Assembly (NCBI RefSeq): GCF_002920575.1
Contig: NZ_PQSQ01000015.1
Coordinates: 50,133-114,132 of the forward strand
DNA: 64,000 nucleotides
Reading direction: 5' to 3'
Origin: Streptomyces sp. Ru73
GTDB lineage: Bacteria > Actinomycetota > Actinomycetes > Streptomycetales > Streptomycetaceae
Both the position numbers and the translations under genes were made by a program. The notes beneath the pieces were generated by a model that saw nothing but the letters and a program-made list of their open reading frames with translations, searched no databases and had not been told where the DNA came from. Below, piece by piece: positions 28,932 through 39,552 of this stretch (the stretch's first letter is position 1; the number at the start of each line of letters is the position of its first letter).

Positions 28932-29608
28932 CCCGAGTGCTCGTCGTCGAGGATGAGGAGTCCTTCAGCGACGCCCTGTCGTACATGCTCCGCAAGGAGG
29001 GCTTCGAGGTCGCCATCGCCGCGACCGGCCCCGACGGACTGGACGAGTTCGAGCGCAACGGCGCCGACCTGGTCCTGCTCGACCTGATGCTGCCCGGCCT
29101 GCCGGGTACGGAGGTCTGCCGCCAGCTGCGCGGCCGCTCCAACGTCCCGGTCATCATGGTGACCGCCAAGGACAGCGAGATCGACAAGGTCGTCGGCCTG
29201 GAAATAGGAGCCGACGACTACGTCACCAAGCCCTTCTCCTCGCGGGAGCTGGTCGCCCGCATCCGCGCGGTCCTGCGCCGCCGCGGTGAGCCGGAGGAGG
29301 TCACCCCGCAGGCCCTGGAGGCAGGACCGGTCCGCATGGACGTGGACCGGCACGTCGTCACGGTCTCCGGCGGCAAGGTCGACCTGCCGCTCAAGGAGTT
29401 CGACCTGCTGGAGATGCTGCTGCGGAACGCCGGCCGCGTGCTCACCCGCATGCAGCTGATCGACCGGGTGTGGGGCGCCGACTACGTGGGCGACACCAAG
29501 ACCCTCGACGTCCACGTCAAGCGCCTGCGCGCCAAGATCGAGCCGGACCCGGGCGCCCCGCGCTACCTGGTCACGGTCCGCGGCCTCGGGTACAAGTTCG
29601 AGCCGTAA
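28928..29608 (+). CDS. phoP: PhoP, phosphate response regulator (RegX3 type)
   Basis: 226-residue OmpR-family regulator of the phosphate regulon, which also links phosphate to nitrogen control and to antibiotic production in Streptomyces. The receiver has VLVVEDEE, phospho-acceptor Asp52 (LLDLMLPGLPG) and Lys101 (YVTKPFS). The winged helix ends YLVTVRGLGYKFEP. The GTG start overlaps the phoR stop by four bases, so the pair is translationally coupled. Confidence 0.96.
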   Translation: MTRVLVVEDEESFSDALSYMLRKEGFEVAIAATGPDGLDEFERNGADLVLLDLMLPGLPGTEVCRQLRGRSNVPVIMVTAKDSEIDKVVGLEIGADDYVTKPFSSRELVARIRAVLRRRGEPEEVTPQALEAGPVRMDVDRHVVTVSGGKVDLPLKEFDLLEMLLRNAGRVLTRMQLIDRVWGADYVGDTKTLDVHVKRLRAKIEPDPGAPRYLVTVRGLGYKFEP

Positions 29609-29951
29609 GCCGGTGAACCGATGAGCCGGTGAACCGGCAGGCAGGCCCGTACGGCTCCCTGCACGGCTCCGACAACGCATCGCTCCAGCGCTCCGCCGCA
29701 TGCCGGGTGGGGCGCTTGTGGCGTTGTACGGGCGGCACGGGGCGGGGCGTACGGGCGGCCGCGCGCGGCTCCCGGTCTCGCTCCGCGCCGGTCCGTACGC
29801 ACGCACGACCGCGCCCGCCGCGCTCCCGCCGGAGGGCGGGGGCACGACGGGCGTGGGACGAGCTGTGAGCGGCGCACCGGCATCCACCGGCGCCCGCGGC
29901 CACCTCAGCGGCCCGCGCGACTCAGTGGCATGTCTTGCGGGCCCGCGAGGC
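29609..29951. other. intergenic region between convergent phoP and lipoprotein genes
   Basis: No gene was found. Immediately after the phoP stop, GCCGGTGAACCG occurs twice (29609-29620 and 29625-29636), period 16. On the minus strand each copy contains GTTCACC, the core of a PHO unit, but the 16-base spacing is wrong for a normal PHO box. The rest is G+C-rich with no convincing hairpin. Confidence 0.5.
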
Positions 29952-30599
29952 TCAGTGGCCGGCGTGCGCGCTCTCCGAGGCGGACTCGGACGGCTTGCCC
30001 GACTCCGACGGCTTGCCGGACTGCGACTCGGACGGCGAGGCGGTGCTCGACGGGCTGGCGGCGCCGGACTGGCCCGGCTGCGGCACCTCGCTCGGCCCGT
30101 AGTCCTTGAAGTAGCTGTTCGCCGGGACGACGAAGGCGTCCAGGGACACCTTGCCGGTACGGCTGAAGTCGAACGTCACGCGCTGCGCGTCGCCGTCCCG
30201 GACGGCCTCGCGGCCGCTGGACAGGACGGCCGAGGCGTTGCCCTTGCCGCCGATGACGACGGACCCGCCGGCCGGCACGGTGATCTTGCCGGAGCCCTTG
30301 GCGGGCTTCAGCTCGGCCTGCTTGCCGCTGCCGCCGAGCGTGATGGAGTCCAGGGTCTGGTCCTTCGTGCCGCCGTTGAACAGCGTCGCGGAGACGGCGG
30401 CCGGGCCCTTGGCGTCCGGCTTCGGCTGGGTGATCACGATGGCGTTCTGGACCTTGATGTCGCCGACGGAGGTCGCGGCATTGTCCGGCTTGACTTGCAG
30501 CGTCGCGGCGTCGTGTCCGGCCCCGCACGCGGAGAGCGAGGCGATCGAGAGCGTGAGGACGGTGGCGGCGAGGGCGCCGCGTCGAAGGCTGCGGCTCAC
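29952..30599 (-). CDS. putative lipoprotein with an Ig-like/copper-chaperone-like domain
   Basis: 215 residues from a GTG preceded by AGGAGATG. A lipoprotein signal (ALAATVLTLSIASLSAC, lipobox LSAC, Cys near 25) is followed by a beta-sandwich-like domain of about 130 residues (VKVQN-type strands: AIVITQPKPDAKGPAAVSATLFNGG, DSITLGG, VTFDFSRTGKVSLDAFVVP). A Ser/Glu/Gly-rich tail ends SAHAGH. The strand pattern is like PCu(A)C copper chaperones, but the conserved Met/His ligands are not obvious, so I do not assign metal binding. Anchored outside the membrane. Convergent with phoP. Confidence 0.8.
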   Translation of the reverse strand: MSRSLRRGALAATVLTLSIASLSACGAGHDAATLQVKPDNAATSVGDIKVQNAIVITQPKPDAKGPAAVSATLFNGGTKDQTLDSITLGGSGKQAELKPAKGSGKITVPAGGSVVIGGKGNASAVLSSGREAVRDGDAQRVTFDFSRTGKVSLDAFVVPANSYFKDYGPSEVPQPGQSGAASPSSTASPSESQSGKPSESGKPSESASESAHAGH

Positions 30600-31292
30600 G
30601 GCGGCGGCATCTCCTAGGACGAGCTTCGGCGACCGAACGGTCATGCCCGGTCGCGGGTGGACGGCTGGGCGGCCGTTCCGTACGCCGCGCGTCGGCGCAG
30701 TACGTAAAGCCGCCCTAAGGGTGTGTCAGCGCCGCTAGGTTACCGAGCCGCCCTTCAGGGGCCGCACCCGACCCGCCCCTCAGGGATCACGCGCCGGTCA
30801 CATGATCGCGGCCGGCCGGCCGGAACGCCTCCGGAGTGTCTTCCCGCCGACCCGCCCGGCCGGGTGCGACCGGATTGCCGAAGCCCTCACGGGAACTGCC
30901 GCAAGAATTCACCTGACGTGCGTTCGAGTGACCGTCGCCGGTGAATCCATCGGGCCCGCCGGAGGAATAGCGGCAAACGCAAAGTAATGCGCCGCGTCAC
31001 ACGAATTGATCATGTCGGGCTCACCCGGGCGGGTGACGGGATGATCAATTCTCGATTCGGTCCGCGGTGATCGCGAGTGACCGAACGGAGTAGTGGAAGG
31101 GAGCCATCCGGATCCCGGCAAACCGGGACGTTCGTCCTCTCGATCCGGCACTTCCGGAGGTGTGACGGACGTGTTTCGCTCCGCTCAAGAAGCGCCTCCG
31201 ACCTGCGAATACCTGCTTCCGGCAGGCGGCCGATGCACGTCACGGCCGTCGTTGTCAAGCCCCGAGATGCGCCCTGACCTGCGAAAACGCCA
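30600..31292. other. intergenic region between lipoprotein and carD genes
   Basis: No protein gene is supported here. It holds divergent promoters and an unusually strong set of inverted repeats (annotated separately). G+C is lower than its surroundings around 30960-31060. Short open frames on both strands lack ribosome sites. Confidence 0.5.
31003..31085. promoter_or_regulatory. cluster of long inverted repeats upstream of carD
   Basis: Outer arms GAATTGATCAT (31003-31013) and ATGATCAATTC (31041-31051) are perfect 11-mers enclosing TCACCC (31021-31026) and GGGTGA (31031-31036). A further pair, TTCGGTC (31056-31062) and GACCGAA (31079-31085), follows. The whole could fold as a 49-nt nested hairpin plus a second stem, in RNA or as a protein-binding cruciform-like site. 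Confidence 0.6.
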
Positions 31293-31321
31293 TTCAGAAC
31301 GAACCGTTCCCGTGTTAGGAT
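31293..31321 (+). promoter_or_regulatory. likely principal-sigma promoter of carD
   Basis: -10 box TAGGAT at 31316-31321 with TTCAGA at 31293-31298, spacer 17, about 28 bases before the carD start codon. The -10 is a good match to the principal sigma consensus; the -35 is weak. Confidence 0.5.
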
Positions 31322-31349
31322 GGATAGCCACGGAAGGGGTACCTGTCAC

Positions 31350-31832
31350 ATGACGTTCAAGGTTGGCGACACCGTGGTCTATCCCCATCACGGGGCCGCG
31401 CTGATCGAGGCCATCGAAACTCGCCAGATCAAAGGCGTGGACAAGACCTACTTGGTGCTGAAGGTCGCTCAGGGCGATCTGACGGTTCGTGTGCCAGCGG
31501 ACAATGCGGAGTTCGTCGGTGTGCGCGATGTGGTCGGCCAGGACGGGCTCGACCGGGTCTTCGAGGTGCTTCGCGCGCCGTATGCCGAAGAGCCGACGAA
31601 CTGGTCCCGTCGCTACAAGGCAAATCTCGAAAAGCTCGCCTCCGGCGACGTGATCAAGGTCGCCGAGGTGGTTCGCGACCTGTGGCGTCGTGAGCGTGAG
31701 CGCGGACTCTCCGCAGGTGAGAAGCGCATGCTCGCCAAGGCCCGCCAGATCCTGGTGAGCGAGCTCGCCCTCGCGGAGAACACCAACGAAGACAAGGCCG
31801 AGGCTCTGCTCGACGAGGTCCTCGCGTCCTGA
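31350..31832 (+). CDS. carD: CarD-family RNA polymerase-binding regulator
   Basis: 160 residues. The N-terminal Tudor-like RNA-polymerase interaction domain ([20 protein letters not shown] to about 55) is followed by a helical C-terminal domain with the basic patch [16 protein letters not shown] and [20 protein letters not shown]. CarD binds the beta subunit and stabilises open promoter complexes, especially at rRNA promoters. The start is the ATG at 31350, 30 bases inside a longer open frame, because it begins the conserved domain. It precedes ispD-ispF as in other actinobacteria. Confidence 0.96.
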   Translation: MTFKVGDTVVYPHHGAALIEAIETRQIKGVDKTYLVLKVAQGDLTVRVPADNAEFVGVRDVVGQDGLDRVFEVLRAPYAEEPTNWSRRYKANLEKLASGDVIKVAEVVRDLWRRERERGLSAGEKRMLAKARQILVSELALAENTNEDKAEALLDEVLAS

Positions 31833-31901
31833 CGCCGATGCTGCCGGGTCGCCACAGCGTGCTCGCCCACAGTGGTGCACTCGGCGGTGCTCAGCACGAA
31901 A

Positions 31902-31965
31902 ATGCCGCAGTGCCCGAGCGACGACTGCTTCCCCGGAAGCGGTCCGTTGCCGGGCGCTGCGGCAT
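31902..31965 (+). terminator. long hairpin after carD
   Basis: The 14-base arms ATGCCGCAGTGCCC (31902-31915) and GGGCGCTGCGGCAT (31952-31965) pair with one G-U. The loop contains a second small stem, GCTTCC/GGAAGC (31927-31940). It lies 70 bases beyond the carD stop and probably ends its transcript. Confidence 0.6.
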
Positions 31966-32307
31966 ATCTGGCGCGAGACCCGTGGACCTCGGCCCTCGCG
32001 GACCGTCGTGAAGACCGGAAGAACCCTGTGAACGCTTGTCGGGGACCGGGACCCGGGCCGCGTCGACTGCCGCGATGATCCTTGAAGAACCCTCCCGGCC
32101 GGCCCGATCATCTGTCTGACCGAACGCGTCGGCCGGTCCGAGGTGCACGGACGTGCCGGGCCCGGGCAGCTGGCTCGACCGGTCGTCACGGAAGGGTCCG
32201 GTCGGGGCATCGCGCCCGGCACGGTGTGGCCATACCCACCCCGGCCGAGTAAACAAACCTGCCGCTCGAAATTCGGGGTGCGACCCCCGGCTCACGGAGT
32301 GCAACCG
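31966..32307. other. intergenic region before ispD
   Basis: About 340 bases with no supported gene. It must hold the ispD promoter; no clear -35/-10 pair was found. A weak inverted repeat (GATGATC...GATCATC) lies near 32074-32106. Confidence 0.4.
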
Positions 32308-33057
32308 ATGTCTGAAGATTCCCGCCGACTTCGCACGGCGGCGGTCATCCCCGCGGCCGGCCGAGGCGTACGCCTCGGCCCCGGCGCCCCCAAGGCCCTG
32401 CGCGCGCTGGGCGGCACGCCCATGCTCATCCACGCCGTACGCGCCATGGCGGCCTCCCGCGCCGTCTCGCTCGTCGTCGTGGTCGCACCGCCCGACGGCG
32501 CGCCCGAGGTCCGCGCGCTGCTGGACGGCCACACCTTCCCCGAGCGCACCGAGCTGCTGGTCGTCCCCGGCGGCGACACCCGCCAGCAGTCCGTGAGCCT
32601 CGGCCTGCGGGCGCTGCCCGACGACATCGACGTGGTGCTGGTCCACGATGCCGCGCGGCCCCTGGTGCCGGTCGACACGGTCGACACCGTGATCGCCGCC
32701 GTACGGGCCGGCGCGCCCGCCGTCGTGCCGGCGCTGCCGCTCGCCGACACCGTCAAGGAAGTACGGCCGGATCCCGACGCCGGGAGCGAGCCGGTGGTGG
32801 GCACGCCGGAGCGCGCCCGGCTGCGCGCCGTGCAGACCCCGCAGGGCTTCGATCGCGAAACCCTGGTCAAGGCCCACGAGACCGTCACCTTCGACGGCGA
32901 GGGCGCGACGGACGACGCCGGCATGGTCGAGCGGCTCGGCGCGCCGGTCGTCGTCGTACCCGGCCACGAAGAGGCCTTCAAGGTCACCCGCCCGCTGGAC
33001 CTGGTCCTCGCCGAGGCCGTACTGGCGCGCAGGCGCGTGACGGACGGGTACGCCTGA
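32308..33057 (+). CDS. ispD: 2-C-methyl-D-erythritol 4-phosphate cytidylyltransferase
   Basis: Third enzyme of the MEP isoprenoid pathway: CTP plus MEP gives CDP-ME. 249 residues. The nucleotide-binding loop is [20 protein letters not shown], followed by [27 protein letters not shown] and [15 protein letters not shown], all conserved in IspD. The ATG at 32308 has CGGAG before it. IspF follows in the same direction after about 300 bases. Confidence 0.96.
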   Translation: MSEDSRRLRTAAVIPAAGRGVRLGPGAPKALRALGGTPMLIHAVRAMAASRAVSLVVVVAPPDGAPEVRALLDGHTFPERTELLVVPGGDTRQQSVSLGLRALPDDIDVVLVHDAARPLVPVDTVDTVIAAVRAGAPAVVPALPLADTVKEVRPDPDAGSEPVVGTPERARLRAVQTPQGFDRETLVKAHETVTFDGEGATDDAGMVERLGAPVVVVPGHEEAFKVTRPLDLVLAEAVLARRRVTDGYA

Positions 33058-33189
33058 CGGTCGGGGCACGCCGGAGGCCCGGGTGCGTCCGGCGGGCCGG
33101 GCAGGTCCGACGGTCGGCAGGCCGGCTGCCCGTCCGGCGCGCCGGTTGCCCGCTCGGTGGTCGGGCTCGGTGCTCGAGTTCGGTTGTTC

Positions 33190-33222
33190 GGTACTCGGGT
33201 TCGGTCCGGTACTCGGGTTCGG
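33190..33222. repeat. short direct repeat between ispD and ispF
   Basis: GGTACTCGGGTTCGG occurs at 33190-33204 and 33208-33222 (period 18), with a degenerate copy (GGTGCTCGAGTTCGG) just before, at about 33171-33185. The rest of the 298-base gap is G-rich and has no gene. Confidence 0.65.
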
Positions 33223-33355
33223 CGGTGATCCGGGGTTTGGATCGGGGGCGGGGCGTATACGGGGGCGGCGGGGTGGGCCCCCTACCCGTCTGACGAGCGG
33301 GGGCGCGGGGGAGTTCTCGCGCGGTTCGATGTTCACTCGCAGGGAGGAAAATTTC

Positions 33356-33847
33356 ATGGTCGCGCTGCCCCAGGTGGGGATCGGGACGGACGTACACGCC
33401 TTCGAGCAGGGGCGTGAGCTGTGGTGTGCCGGTCTCCTGTGGGACGAGGACGCGAGCGGCGGCTACGGCCTCGCCGGGCACAGCGACGGCGACGTCGCCG
33501 CGCACGCCGCCTGCGACGCCCTCTTCTCCGCCGCCGGCATCGGCGACCTCGGCGCGCACTTCGGCACGAGCCGCCCCGAGTGGTCCGGCGCCTCCGGCGT
33601 CACCCTGCTCGCCGAGGCCGCCCGCATCGTCCGGGCCGAGGGCTTCGAGATCGGCAACATCGCCGTGCAGGTCATCGGCGTACGCCCGAAGGTCGGCAAG
33701 CGCCGCGAGGAGGCCCAGAAGGCCCTCTCGGCGGCGGCCGGCGCGCCCGTCGCCGTCTCCGGCACCACCACCGACGGCCTCGGCCTCACCGGCCGCGGCG
33801 AAGGCCTCGCCGCACTGGCGACGGCTCTGGTGTACCGGGCGGACTGA
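33356..33847 (+). CDS. ispF: 2-C-methyl-D-erythritol 2,4-cyclodiphosphate synthase
   Basis: Fifth MEP-pathway enzyme, forming the cyclic diphosphate from CDP-ME 2-phosphate. 163 residues, trimeric family. Zinc ligands are in [10 protein letters not shown] and [18 protein letters not shown], and the signature [13 protein letters not shown] follows. The C-terminus [19 protein letters not shown] matches the active-site threonine region. The start was fixed by AGGGAGG before the ATG at 33356; the open frame continues upstream but only through low-complexity codons. Confidence 0.96.
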   Translation: MVALPQVGIGTDVHAFEQGRELWCAGLLWDEDASGGYGLAGHSDGDVAAHAACDALFSAAGIGDLGAHFGTSRPEWSGASGVTLLAEAARIVRAEGFEIGNIAVQVIGVRPKVGKRREEAQKALSAAAGAPVAVSGTTTDGLGLTGRGEGLAALATALVYRAD

Positions 33848-33987
33848 CGGCGCGCGGCCGGCAGGCGGGGCACTGCGCCGCGCGACGGAGCGCACCGGGG
33901 AATGCCGCGCGCCGTACGGATGTTGGCCGGGCATCGAGGTAGACGTACTCCGTCCGATGCCCGTCCGCTCCGCAGGAAGGAACCGCC

Positions 33988-34392
33988 GTGGCAGCCCAAC
34001 TGTCCGACGCCCTCAAGGACCTCCTCGACTCCAAGGTCTTCGTCACCGTCGCCACCGTCCAGCCCGACGGCAGCCCCCAGGTCTCCCCGGTCTGGGTCAA
34101 GCGGGACGGCGACGACCTGCTGATCTCCACGACCGTCGACCGCCGCAAGGCGAAGAACCTGCGCCGTGACCCCCGCGTCACCGTCGTCGCCCAGCCGGCG
34201 GACGCGCCGTACACCTACGCCGAGATCCGCGGCACGGCCGAGCTCACCACCGAGGGCGGCCAGGAGCTCATCGACGAGCTGTCCGTGAAGTACACCGGCA
34301 AGCCGTACGCGGAGTTCAACCCCGAGTCGGCCAAGGACGCCGAGCGCCTGGTCGTCCGCATCCGCCCGCGGAAGGTCGTGGGCCGCCTCTGA
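33988..34392 (+). CDS. PNPOx-like (F420/flavin-binding) small oxidoreductase
   Basis: 134-residue split-barrel protein of the pyridoxamine 5'-phosphate oxidase-like superfamily, most similar in outline to the actinobacterial F420-dependent group. Features are FVTVATVQPDGSPQVSPVWVKRDGDDLLISTTVDRRKAKNLRRDP and RGTAELTTEGGQELIDELSVKYTG. It likely binds a flavin or deazaflavin and reduces small substrates. Cofactor choice cannot be settled from sequence. GTG start with AGGAAGGAACC before it. Confidence 0.88.
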   Translation: MAAQLSDALKDLLDSKVFVTVATVQPDGSPQVSPVWVKRDGDDLLISTTVDRRKAKNLRRDPRVTVVAQPADAPYTYAEIRGTAELTTEGGQELIDELSVKYTGKPYAEFNPESAKDAERLVVRIRPRKVVGRL

Positions 34393-34655
34393 GACGCCGA
34401 CACCGCCGGGCGCCCGGCGCGTGCTGCGGAGCCCGGCACCCGGCGCGCGCCCCGACTCGTGACCCGCCCCTCCCGGCCGCGCGCCCCGCGTGTGCCCCGT
34501 CCCCCGACCCCCGACGCGCGCCCTGTCGCACACATCACCCATACCGCCACGAAGCCCCTCGGACCACTCATAGCGCACTCACGAGTGTCACGCTTCTGTG
34601 TCCCGGTGCCCCCTGGGGTCGCGGGGCACTGCCTCGTTCCGTCTACCCTTGATGC

Positions 34656-36053
<1,398 letters not shown>

Positions 36054-36204
36054 CGGACGCGATGCCCGCGCCCACGTCGGTGGGCGCGGGTCGTGCGATT
36101 TCCGTCCCGGTCGCCCGCACGGGGCGCCGCGGGTGACACTCATACGTATACGCAGCAGACATCCACGTCGAGAGACGTCGAGAGCAGTAAGAAACAGGTG
36201 ACCC

Positions 36205-37158
36205 ATGGCCGGCAACAGCCAGCGCAGGAACCGCCGCACGTCCAACAAGAAGGGCGCGCAGGTCGGCAGCGGCGGCCAGCGGCGCCGGGGCCTGGAGGGC
36301 AAGGGCCCCACCCCGCCCGCCTCCATGCGGAAGGGGCATGCGAAGAACCGCATCGCCAACGCCAAGGCCAAGCAGGCGGCCCACCGCCGTCCGGCCCCGC
36401 GCCGCGGCGGCGCGAAGGGCACGGCCGAGCTGGTCGTCGGCCGTAACCCGGTCGTGGAGGCGCTGCGCGAGGACGTGCCCGCGACGACCCTCTACGTCCA
36501 GCAGTTCATCGACAGCGACGAGCGGGTGCGCGAGGCGCTCCAGCTCGCCGCCGACCGCGGCATGAACATCCTCGAGGCGCCGCGCCCCGAGCTGGACCGC
36601 ATGACCAACGGCCTGAACCACCAGGGCCTGGTCGCGCAGATCCCGCCGTACGAGTACGCGCACCCCGAGGACCTGTCGGCGGCCGCGTTCGACGAGGGCG
36701 AGGACCCGCTGATCGTCGCCCTGGACGGCGTCACCGACCCGCGCAACCTCGGTGCGGTCGTCCGCTCCGTCTCCGCGTTCGGCGGCCACGGCGTGGTCGT
36801 GCCGGAGCGGCGCGCGGCCGGAATGACGGCGGGCGCGTGGAAGACCTCCGCCGGTACGGCGGCGCGCACGCCGGTCGCGCGCGCCACCAACCTCACCCGT
36901 GCGCTGGAGACGTACCAGAAGGCGGGCATGACGGTCGTGGGCCTGGCGGCCGACGGCGACGTCGAGCTGCAGGACCTGGAGGTCCTGGACGGCCCGGTCG
37001 TCATCGTGGTCGGCAGCGAGGGCAAGGGCCTCTCCCGCCTGGTCGGCGAGACCTGCGACATCCGCGTCCGCATCCCGATGCCGGGCGGCGCCGAGTCCCT
37101 GAACGCGGGCGTCGCCGCGGGCGTCGTCCTCTGGGAGGCGGCGCGCCGGCGCGCGTGA
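36205..37158 (+). CDS. rlmB: 23S rRNA (guanosine-2'-O)-methyltransferase RlmB-like (TrmH/SpoU family)
   Basis: 317 residues. A basic, disordered N-terminus of about 75 residues ([13 protein letters not shown]) is followed by the SpoU substrate-binding domain ([17 protein letters not shown]). The knotted SPOUT methyltransferase domain has motif 1 [15 protein letters not shown], motif 2 [15 protein letters not shown] and motif 3 [19 protein letters not shown]. It methylates a ribose in ribosomal RNA. It is placed directly after cysS, as in most actinobacteria; the exact target (G2251 or another) is inferred. Confidence 0.93.
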   Translation: MAGNSQRRNRRTSNKKGAQVGSGGQRRRGLEGKGPTPPASMRKGHAKNRIANAKAKQAAHRRPAPRRGGAKGTAELVVGRNPVVEALREDVPATTLYVQQFIDSDERVREALQLAADRGMNILEAPRPELDRMTNGLNHQGLVAQIPPYEYAHPEDLSAAAFDEGEDPLIVALDGVTDPRNLGAVVRSVSAFGGHGVVVPERRAAGMTAGAWKTSAGTAARTPVARATNLTRALETYQKAGMTVVGLAADGDVELQDLEVLDGPVVIVVGSEGKGLSRLVGETCDIRVRIPMPGGAESLNAGVAAGVVLWEAARRRA

Positions 37159-37447
37159 GCGACGTACGAGGTACGTACGGACGCGGCGCTCGTGACGCCG
37201 GGTACGCCCCTGGTGGCGTACGCGGCGGTGACGGGCGCCGCGTACGCTCCCGTGTGTGAGCGGGGGTGCGAGGGCGTGAGGCCGGCAGCCCGCCCTGTCG
37301 TCGGTGACTCCCGGCACACCTCCGGCCATACATTCGCCCCTAACTCCGGGCAGAACATCACCCTCCGTGCAACCCGGGAAGTTTTGACGGGTCTCGGACA
37401 GATCGGCGCGGTCAAGGCAGTGTCTTAAACGCTGGTCACTCGGTTAG

Positions 37448-39268
37448 ATGAGCGTGGACACCAGAACACCCCGCAGGCCTACGGGGGGACGCTCGCCGGG
37501 CTTCGATGACGAGCCGGTACTGAGCTCGGTCAAGGTGCCGTGCGACCCCGCGCAGGTCATCGTCAATCACGCCAGTTTCCGCGTGCAGCTCGCGGCCCCC
37601 GTGTCGGCGGGCGCCGCGCGGGGTGCCACGGCCGGCGCCGCGTCCGGTGCCGGGCCCGCCCCCGCCCGGCGGCGCGCGCCCGTCGTCTGGAGCGGCCGTA
37701 CGACGCCGGGCGACACCTCGGCGCCCACCACCCAACTCCTGCACGCCGTGCGGAACAACGCGGGTGGTCGCAGCGAAGACGCCGGCGCGACCCAGGTCCT
37801 GCCCCGGGTCAGGCCCGACGGGACCGCCGCCTTCGCGCCGCCCCCGTCGGCCGGCGTGGTCGGGCCCCGTGGCGCCTCGGACGACACCGAGCTGATCCCG
37901 CGGCTCCCGCAGTCCCGCCCCGCGGACGACACATGGTCGGACGGGACGTACGCCGGTGCCGGTGCCGAGGACGAGGCGTACGTCACGGCGGGCGCGGGCG
38001 GCACCTGGCGCGAAGGGGCACACGCGGGCGCCTGTGCCGGTGCCTACGCCGGTGCAGCCGACGGCTCGTACGCCGGTTCGGGCAACGGCGCGTACGCCGG
38101 TTCGTCCGGTGGCGCGGCCGGCGGGCTCGCCGACGGGCCGCACGGCGGTTCCGGCGCCGACTGGGACGAAGGCCCGTACAGCGACGCCGAATTCGAGCCC
38201 CGCCAGGGCGGCGGCCGCCGCTTCGCCGGCGACAAGCAGGCGTTCTATCCGGGGCGCCGGATGAACCTCGGCGTCGTGCTGCTCCCGCTGCGCGTCTTCC
38301 TCGGCTTCATCACCATCTACGCCGGCATGGGCAAGCTCTGCGACCCCGTGTACTTCGACGGCGGCGAGCGCGGCTCCATGGTCAAGTGGCTGGAGTCGCT
38401 GCACCCGTGGGCGCTGGCCACCCCGCTGCGCGACTTCGCGCTCGCGCACCCGGTCGGCGCCGGCCTCACCGTCGCCTTCCTCCAGGTCGTCGTCGGCGTG
38501 CTCACCGTCTGCGGCCTCTGGCAGCGGGTCGCCGCCTCCCTGGGCGCGCTGCTCTCGGCGGCCCTGCTGATGACCGTCAGCTGGCGCAACGTCCCGGTGT
38601 ACGACGCGCCGGACATCATCTACCTCGCCGCCTGGAGCCCGCTGATCATCGCGGGCGCCCCCGTCTACTCCCTCGACGCGCGGCTCGCCGGCGAGGCGTG
38701 GCGCAACCTCGGCCCCCGCGTCGAGGTCTGGGACCTGCGGCGCCGGGTGCTGCGCCGCGGCGCCGTGATGACCGCGGTGGTCGCCGGCCTGACCCTGCTG
38801 GTCGGCTCGCTCCTCGGCGGCGCCGTACGTTCCGCCTCCGGCCCGACCGTCCCGAAGCCGGGCGAGCCGCCGACCAACAGCCTGCCGGGCCGCCCGCTGC
38901 ACACCCACCGCGAGGACCCGGGCCGTACGCAGAGCGGCCGTACGGGCGGCACCACGCAGGGCAGCGCCTCGCCCACCGCCGGCGCCTCCCGCGGCACGGG
39001 CTCGCCCACCACCCCGTCGGCCTCGCAGCCCGGCACGGCCCGGGAGACGGCCGGCGCCACCCAGGGCGCCCAGCCGGGCCAGACCACGAGCGGCCCGCCC
39101 CAGCAGTCGGCCCCCGCCGACACCGCCCCCGCCACCCAGGCCCCGCCCACCACGGCCGGCACCGGCGGCGGCACCACGGGCGGCGGCTCCTCCTCGGGCG
39201 GCTCCTCCGACGGCGGCTCCTCGGGAGGCTCGTCGGGAGGCGGGACGTTGGGCGGGTTGTTGGGGTGA
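37448..39268 (+). CDS. DoxX-family membrane protein with long low-complexity arms
   Basis: 606 residues. The first 270 are disordered and rich in Ala, Gly, Tyr and Pro, with short AGSY/AGAY repeats. The central part (about 272-400) has four membrane helices of the DoxX type: LGVVLLPLRVFLGFITIYAGMGKL, a long extracytoplasmic loop, VGAGLTVAFLQVVVGVLTVCGLWQRV, GALLSAALLMTVSWRNVPVYD and YLAAWSPLIIAGAPVYSLDA. One more helix follows near 445-465. The last 140 residues are a Thr/Pro/Ser/Gly-rich extracellular tail ending SSGGGTLGGLLG. DoxX proteins belong to membrane redox and oxidative-stress complexes; the partner here is unknown. Confidence 0.88.
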   Translation: MSVDTRTPRRPTGGRSPGFDDEPVLSSVKVPCDPAQVIVNHASFRVQLAAPVSAGAARGATAGAASGAGPAPARRRAPVVWSGRTTPGDTSAPTTQLLHAVRNNAGGRSEDAGATQVLPRVRPDGTAAFAPPPSAGVVGPRGASDDTELIPRLPQSRPADDTWSDGTYAGAGAEDEAYVTAGAGGTWREGAHAGACAGAYAGAADGSYAGSGNGAYAGSSGGAAGGLADGPHGGSGADWDEGPYSDAEFEPRQGGGRRFAGDKQAFYPGRRMNLGVVLLPLRVFLGFITIYAGMGKLCDPVYFDGGERGSMVKWLESLHPWALATPLRDFALAHPVGAGLTVAFLQVVVGVLTVCGLWQRVAASLGALLSAALLMTVSWRNVPVYDAPDIIYLAAWSPLIIAGAPVYSLDARLAGEAWRNLGPRVEVWDLRRRVLRRGAVMTAVVAGLTLLVGSLLGGAVRSASGPTVPKPGEPPTNSLPGRPLHTHREDPGRTQSGRTGGTTQGSASPTAGASRGTGSPTTPSASQPGTARETAGATQGAQPGQTTSGPPQQSAPADTAPATQAPPTTAGTGGGTTGGGSSSGGSSDGGSSGGSSGGGTLGGLLG

Positions 39269-39552
39269 TTCCCGACGGTGGCTCGTCGGGCGGGCCCTCG
39301 GGCCGCCCACGACCCGCCGCGTACCCGCCACACGGCAAGCGCTGAGTCCCTGCCGCCCCCTTCTTCGCCCACTGGGCGGGGAAGGGGGCGGTGGTGTGGG
39401 GGGGGAGCTGTCCGTCGTGCGGAGCACCGGAAGACTCGCGTGCAGGCCCTGGCGGCCTCTGGAGGCCCAGGCCCGGCCTGGGACTGGCCTAAGTGCCCAC
39501 AAGGGCTCTCGCGGCCGCGACGCCTGGCCCCGGGCCCGCCGCCTCCTACTTG
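39269..39552. other. intergenic region between convergent doxX and nucleotidyltransferase genes
   Basis: 284 bases, G-rich, with a GTCCGTCGTGCGGAG segment and a run of eight G. No gene or clear terminator was found. Confidence 0.4.

Noticed and set aside
29613..30617. Long plus-strand frame across the lipoprotein gene
   Set aside because: It is antisense to a gene with a clear lipobox and ribosome site.
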